64,000 nt of DNA, taken from Paraspadella gotoi. Taxonomy: Eukaryota > Chaetognatha. Under the pieces are notes generated by a model. The model did no database searches, had not been told where the DNA came from, and saw only the letters and a program-made list of their open reading frames with translations. A program made the translations under genes and the position numbers. The stretch lies in contig CM119264.1 in the NCBI GenBank assembly GCA_051294375.1, positions 19,413,590-19,477,589 of the forward strand, read 5' to 3'. Below, in pieces: positions 59,393 through 64,000 of this stretch (positions are counted from its first letter, which is position 1; the number at the start of each line of letters is the position of its first letter).

Positions 59393-59725
59393 TGTAGCGG
59401 TAGTATTTCATACCATAGCGCCATAGGTGCCATAGGACGAGTAACGGGGTATGAAATACTTATTTATTTATTTATACATATCTTCCATTTTTTAATATAT
59501 GTTTTTGTTTATTTCTTAATTATCTGCCTTTATCTTTCTTTTTTTATGCTCTCCTTTTATTTATTAGTCATTTATTTTCTTTCTCTCTTTATATTTCTTT
59601 CTTTCTAGTTGCTTTCATTTTTGTTTTTCTTTACTTTTAGTCTTTCTTCTTTCGGTCTTGCTCTTGGTAGAAATATGCGAGGGAAAGAAATGAAGATTGA
59701 TGGTTTTCCCATGCTTCTGATTTTC

Positions 59726-59855
59726 GCTTCTTTCTCTTCTCTTCTCTTCTCTTCTCTTCTCTTCTCTTCTTTCTCTCCTTCTTTTCTCTTCTCTTCTCTT
59801 CTCTTCTCTTTCTCTTCTCTTTCTTCTCTTCTTTCTCTTCTCGTCTGTAGTTTCC
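59726..59855 (+). repeat. (TTCTC)n pentanucleotide repeat
   Basis: Imperfect tcttctctt units. Confidence 0.85.
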
Positions 59856-60154
59856 TTTTTCTTCTCTTAGTTCTTTATTTATTTTTTTAAATTTTTTTTC
59901 TTCTTTATTCTAGTCTTAGCCGTTTTTCTTATTTGGATGCGACGAGGATAAAGGTGATGATGATGATGTTTCACCCTGCCCGTCATTATAGCTCTCTCTG
60001 ACTCCTTGTATTTGTTTTTTATATTTTTTTTCATGAGTAAATTGTCTTTATTTCTTTCCTTCTTTTCTTTCTTCAATGCTGATTACTTCCCTTCTCTCTG
60101 CTCTCCTCTCTCCACTGCTGCTGCTCGTCCTCTCTCTCTCCTCTCTCTTCTTCC

Positions 60155-60162
60155 CCCCCTCG

Positions 60163-60195
<33 letters not shown>

Positions 60196-60290
60196 CTCTC
60201 TCTCTTCTCCCTCTCTCTCTATTATCTAGTTATCTATACATCTATCTGTCTTTCTCGTTCTGTCTATATCTCTCTCTCTACGCTCTAAAG
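60155..60290 (+). repeat. (CT)n microsatellite, interrupted
   Basis: CT runs with tctat interruptions. Confidence 0.85.
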
Positions 60291-60579
60291 GAACAACCAT
60301 ATTCTAACTCCACGGTTATTTTCTGCGTGATTTTCCGCTCGTTATTTGTCGTATATATCTTTACCTAATGTTCTTTAAATATCGAATTAAAAGAAAAAGT
60401 GTTTTTTATTCTAAGAAAACGACCTTGAAAACGAAAAATGTTTTTAGTTAAAAGATTGAAAAGAAAAAGGGCAAAAAAAATGTTTATTTTCGGGAGAGGA
60501 AAGAATTGATGCATGAAAACTGGAGGAAGAGAAAAAAGTTGAAAAATGGAAGCTTAACGGCGCTGAAGGAAACGGAATC

Positions 60580-60681
<102 letters not shown>

Positions 60682-60719
60682 ATTTATCTCATACACACAC
60701 AAACGCAACCACACATACG

Positions 60720-62370
60720 GCTGTCGCCGTTTTTTTATATTTTATTCTTCTATTACTTTTTAGTCACAACATTTTTTTTCATGATTTTTTCTATATTTTT
60801 CTTCTCTCCCAAGTCTCCAATGAGGAAGAGAAAAAGAAAAAAAAAGATTTAGTCATCGAGAGTTAAAAAAAAACGGGATCTCATCTTCGTGATAAATTGT
60901 GACCATATCATGTCTCTGCTGCCCAACATTTCACACCAAGAAAGACCAGAATCGGAATGGAGAGTGTGAGAAAGACTGTCGGGCGAAAGAGAGAAGGAAG
61001 AGTAAAAAAGAAAGAAAAAAGGGAAAAAAATGACAGACATACAAACAAATAGGCAGATCGAAAGACTAGGCCAAAGGCAGTTAAATACGTGTTTTGCAAT
61101 AGGATTTACGGAACGAGGGCCGCAGATGGCAGCCATAAAGCGCCAATCTGTGAATTAGATTACCTGAAGTTTAGCGCATAAAACATCTCGTTCTGCATAA
61201 ATTGCGGTAATTAGCGCGATTCATTTCTTAGGCGAATTCTCTGCAAATCTCAATCTCTTTTCGCTCACGTGATGTTTTTGTCGTTTTCGTCGTCGTCATC
61301 GCTGACGTCGTGTCCTGCGGCTCAGAGAACAAAATTTGACTTCAAAAGGTAAAATATTCACGGGTTTTTGAGCCTTTGGAACAAAATTTTGCTTCCTGCA
61401 TCGAATCCTTCATTTCTTTTTTCACCCGAAACTATTGAATTTTAATGGAAGAATCGAAGTTTCATTTCACAACAATTCCTTTTTTTTTAAACCACCTTCG
61501 TTTTTCTTTCCTGTCCTATTATTTAACCAGGAATATAAATTAATAGTGAACGCCTTTCATTTTTATTTCCCTCGCAGTAAAATTCACGGGAATTTTCGAG
61601 GTGGCGAGAGAATCGCGTTTACGATTCTTTGGTGAAATATTCACGAATCGTGAATTTCTTTTCCATCGCCGCCATTAATCTTTCTTCGAGTCGAACAAAA
61701 TGTTTTCCTCGGATTCTTCTTCGTGAATTATTCATCTTTTTTTTTACATTTTTAAATCTCAATCATTAATTAATGAAGATTCGCCGGGATTGTCTTTATA
61801 TCCCGCCATCGGGTTGAAGGAAAGATGAAAAATGTCTTAGATTCACAGATTCATTCAAAGAGTGGATTTATTATTTAGGCAGGATCGTAAAGAAATTATT
61901 TCACGGTTAAACCAATTACGCGCTCGAAACTGATGAGCAAAGTTCGCCTCTATTATTTCCCTACACGACTGAGTGTGCGTAGAGTCTTGAAGGATTTCTC
62001 TCTCTTCTTATCTCGACGAAGGATGGAAGGAAAGCGTCATTCCAACGCAGCAGCCGAAACCCGAAAGCGAAATAACGAGCCGCTCGGAACCGACTTTGTG
62101 TCGCTTCAATGACCCCACAGACCTTCCAGCCCGGCCGCGATTCCATTAAACTATTAGGCTGTACCAAAAAGCTACAATTTTTGCTAACGACTACATCAAG
62201 AAAATTACATATATGTATGTTCCTGAAGACAAGATTTACATTGTGAGAAAAACTCACTGACTGACTGACATTGTTTTCATATATCTTTTATTAATAATAT
62301 TATTCTTAACAGAGAAAAAAAAACTGTTGACATTTGGAACGCCTACCGAGACCCCCATTCCCCTCTTTCG
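60720..62370. other. Intron between exons B and A, last part
   Basis: AT-rich DNA without a supported exon. A splice-bounded candidate at about 61.16-61.24 kb (minus) has stops in all frames. Confidence 0.5.
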
Positions 62371-62377
62371 ATCTCAC

Positions 62378-62572
62378 CTGATGACGTTGCCGCACTTGTA
62401 AATGCCGGCGTCGTCATAGTCCACGTTCTTAATCTGCAGGACGTAATGATGCAGCCCCTGGCGCCAAAAGTTGAACTTTGACCTGTCGACGGTCCTGTCG
62501 AAGGCGTCGTCGCCCAACGAGATGAACTTTTCGAAGAGGATCCCCGACAGCTTGATCCACACCGGAGGTCGC
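62378..62572 (-). CDS. Exon A of the minus-strand Ig-superfamily gene (second half of Ig domain 1)
   Basis: This 195-bp exon follows the acceptor gtttccag and ends in CAG|gtgaga. It encodes 64 whole codons, with one base of a split codon at the start and two at the end. The peptide begins RPPVWIKLSG and carries an Ig E-strand (YVLQIKNV) followed by DYDDAGIYKCGNV. The D-x-G-x-Y-x-C motif at codons 54-60 is the F-strand signature of V/I-set Ig domains, and the Trp at codon 5 fits the core C-strand Trp. The B-strand Cys is missing, so an upstream exon must lie beyond the right edge; I found no convincing one between 62.6 and 64 kb. Ig domains of this kind are found in secreted or cell-surface adhesion and receptor proteins. 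The Ig assignment is firm; the family is unknown. Confidence 0.88.
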
Positions 62573-62589
62573 CTGGAAACGTTTGAGAG

Positions 62590-63895
62590 GGGATGGAACG
62601 ATCAGTGTGGAAAGAGTCAGGTTTTGTCCGATGGGCTGTGGCAATGTGGTATGAAGGTATGTATCGATATTTGGCTCGGTTTTTTTAGTAAATCCAGATA
62701 CCACAACCATACGACAGGTCTTCGCAAACTACTATTTTGTTGCATAATAACTTTTTCTCTTTTCAGTATAAGTTTCAGTTTATAACTGGAATTGACTTGG
62801 ATGACGAATTGCGTCGAAATGGCGAAGGCGATGGGCTGATGGGGAGACCCAAGGCGTTGGGTTTAAAGAGTATAAAGAAAGAATAATAAATGAGGTTAAA
62901 AGGTGATGAAATGGGGGATAAAAGGAAGATATATAACTTTAAGGAAGTAGAGCGCTAAAAAAATTAGGAGAAAAAAAGAATCGTATGATAAAGAAAGGAG
63001 GAAAAAAGAAAAATGACAAAGTGAGGGGAATGAGTTAATTGGTAGAATTATCACAGAGTAAAGTGAATTATAAATTGTAAACTAATGAACACCCACCATT
63101 CGATGAAAAATCGATGCGATATCGTCTTCAACTCTTCAGCAGAATTTTACAAAAACAGACGGTCTCTCAATGCAACGTGAACATCAACATTTTTTTTTCG
63201 TTTTGATTTTTATTTGTATTTACTATTTTTTGAAATTTTTTTAAACATACTTATGTTTTCCTTAGGTCTTCACGCTTCACGTTAAAAAAGTAATTTCTCT
63301 TTTAGTTTCGCGTCGACGACTTTATTTCATAATGAGAAAACATTATCGCGTCTTATATTACTCTCCATTTTTGCAGTATAAGAGTTTGATACGAGATTGA
63401 TTGAGAATAATGACGAAAATCCCAGAAAAAAAGATCAAGTTGAAAGAAAATCTTCGCGTTTTTTCGTCGTCTTTTCTCTTTTTTTTTCCACCTCCCTTTT
63501 TTCCTTTCTCAAAGTTTCAAGAAAAAGAATCAGATATTATCTTTTGAGAAAAAGATATTTTCACGACCTAAATTTTTTAAAATATTGTTTACGAAGCATG
63601 AATTTAAAGACGAATAAACTTCTCTAACTCCATATTACAATTTTTCATTGACTCTCTCTTTCCTCAACCCTGACGCCTAATTCCTTTTCGCTCTCCTGGC
63701 GGCCGTTTTTGCAGTCTGTTAGATTTCCCACCAGATTTGGTTTTAACCAGTGGTTTTACCATGAGACTTGTTCCGAGCGTTCCAAATGTTGACCTTTCTC
63801 TCTTTCTTTTCATTTTCATCTTAAGGTTAAACGTGATTTTTGATCGTTCTTCATTTTGTTTCTCTTCTGTCTTCAACTAGTTTCTCTCACTCCAA
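62590..63895. other. Intron upstream of exon A
   Basis: AT-rich. I looked for a minus-strand exon carrying the first Cys of Ig1 and found none with a phase-2 donor. Confidence 0.5.
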
Positions 63896-63899
63896 ATCT

Positions 63900-63906
63900 C
63901 TCTCCT

Positions 63907-63951
<45 letters not shown>

Positions 63952-63975
63952 CTCTTCTCTCTCTCTCTCTCTCTC
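63900..63975 (+). repeat. (CT)n microsatellite at the right edge
   Basis: Interrupted CT runs. Confidence 0.93.
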
Positions 63976-64000
63976 TGTACTACTTTCGTATACCTCTTTT

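Noticed and set aside
61155-61245. Minus-strand segment between gatttgcag and CAG|gtaatc resembling part of exon B
   Set aside because: All three frames contain stops; the similarity is limited to caatttatg.

Overview
The window is eukaryotic, from an invertebrate-like animal genome. Coding sequence is sparse and occurs as short GC-rich exons with good GT/AG splice sites. The long AT-rich introns and spacers are loaded with (GA)n/(CT)n microsatellites. There is no operon-like layout, rRNA gene, confident tRNA or CRISPR array. I cannot name the species. Assembly gaps lie at 1-62, 616-851, 1008-1017, 10174-10198, 20788-21252 and 22140-22365.

The main gene is on the minus strand and runs from about 62.6 kb down to about 20.6 kb. 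Eight exons (62378-62572, 43948-44035, 40162-40322, 36358-36523, 33028-33141, 32708-32772, 23323-24012, 20612-20735) have acceptor and donor signals, and every junction keeps the reading frame. They encode an immunoglobulin-superfamily protein: one Ig domain whose 5' half lies beyond the right edge, a second Ig domain spread over three exons, a third Cys-containing beta-rich region, then a long region of unknown type ending in a His/Pro/Ser-rich segment. A possible alternative 3' exon with a hydrophobic segment lies at 31938-32193. I do not recognise the family.

Weaker plus-strand exons sit inside the large introns: 37731-37752 with 42827-43003 (phase-compatible), 46982-47104 with 47166-47255, and 51895-52010 with 55965-56109.

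Region by region: 0.06-2.3 kb is AT/CT-rich spacer with a 60-bp minisatellite and one copy of a terminal-inverted-repeat (TIR) element. From 2.4 to 6.0 kb is a repeat nest: divergent ~150-200 bp units facing opposite ways around a GACGGAC/poly-G/hairpin block, plus an ~18-bp minisatellite. From 6.1 to 10.17 kb is spacer with a TTAGGG-like tract, a hammerhead-like motif and GAC/GAT repeats. From 10.2 to 27.8 kb is one giant imperfect palindrome (arms about 8-9 kb) centred inside a TIR element at 18965-19660. The left copy of the 690-bp exon is about 742 bp long, frameshifted, and has lost its donor, so the left arm looks like a noisy second copy of the right arm. An assembly mis-join through the TIR element is the simplest explanation; a real hairpin-driven inverted duplication is the alternative. 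From 27.8 to 64 kb is intronic or intergenic DNA carrying the exons above, foldback elements and a small family of elements ending in a sequence-variable but structure-conserved hairpin (3643, 38405, 49178).
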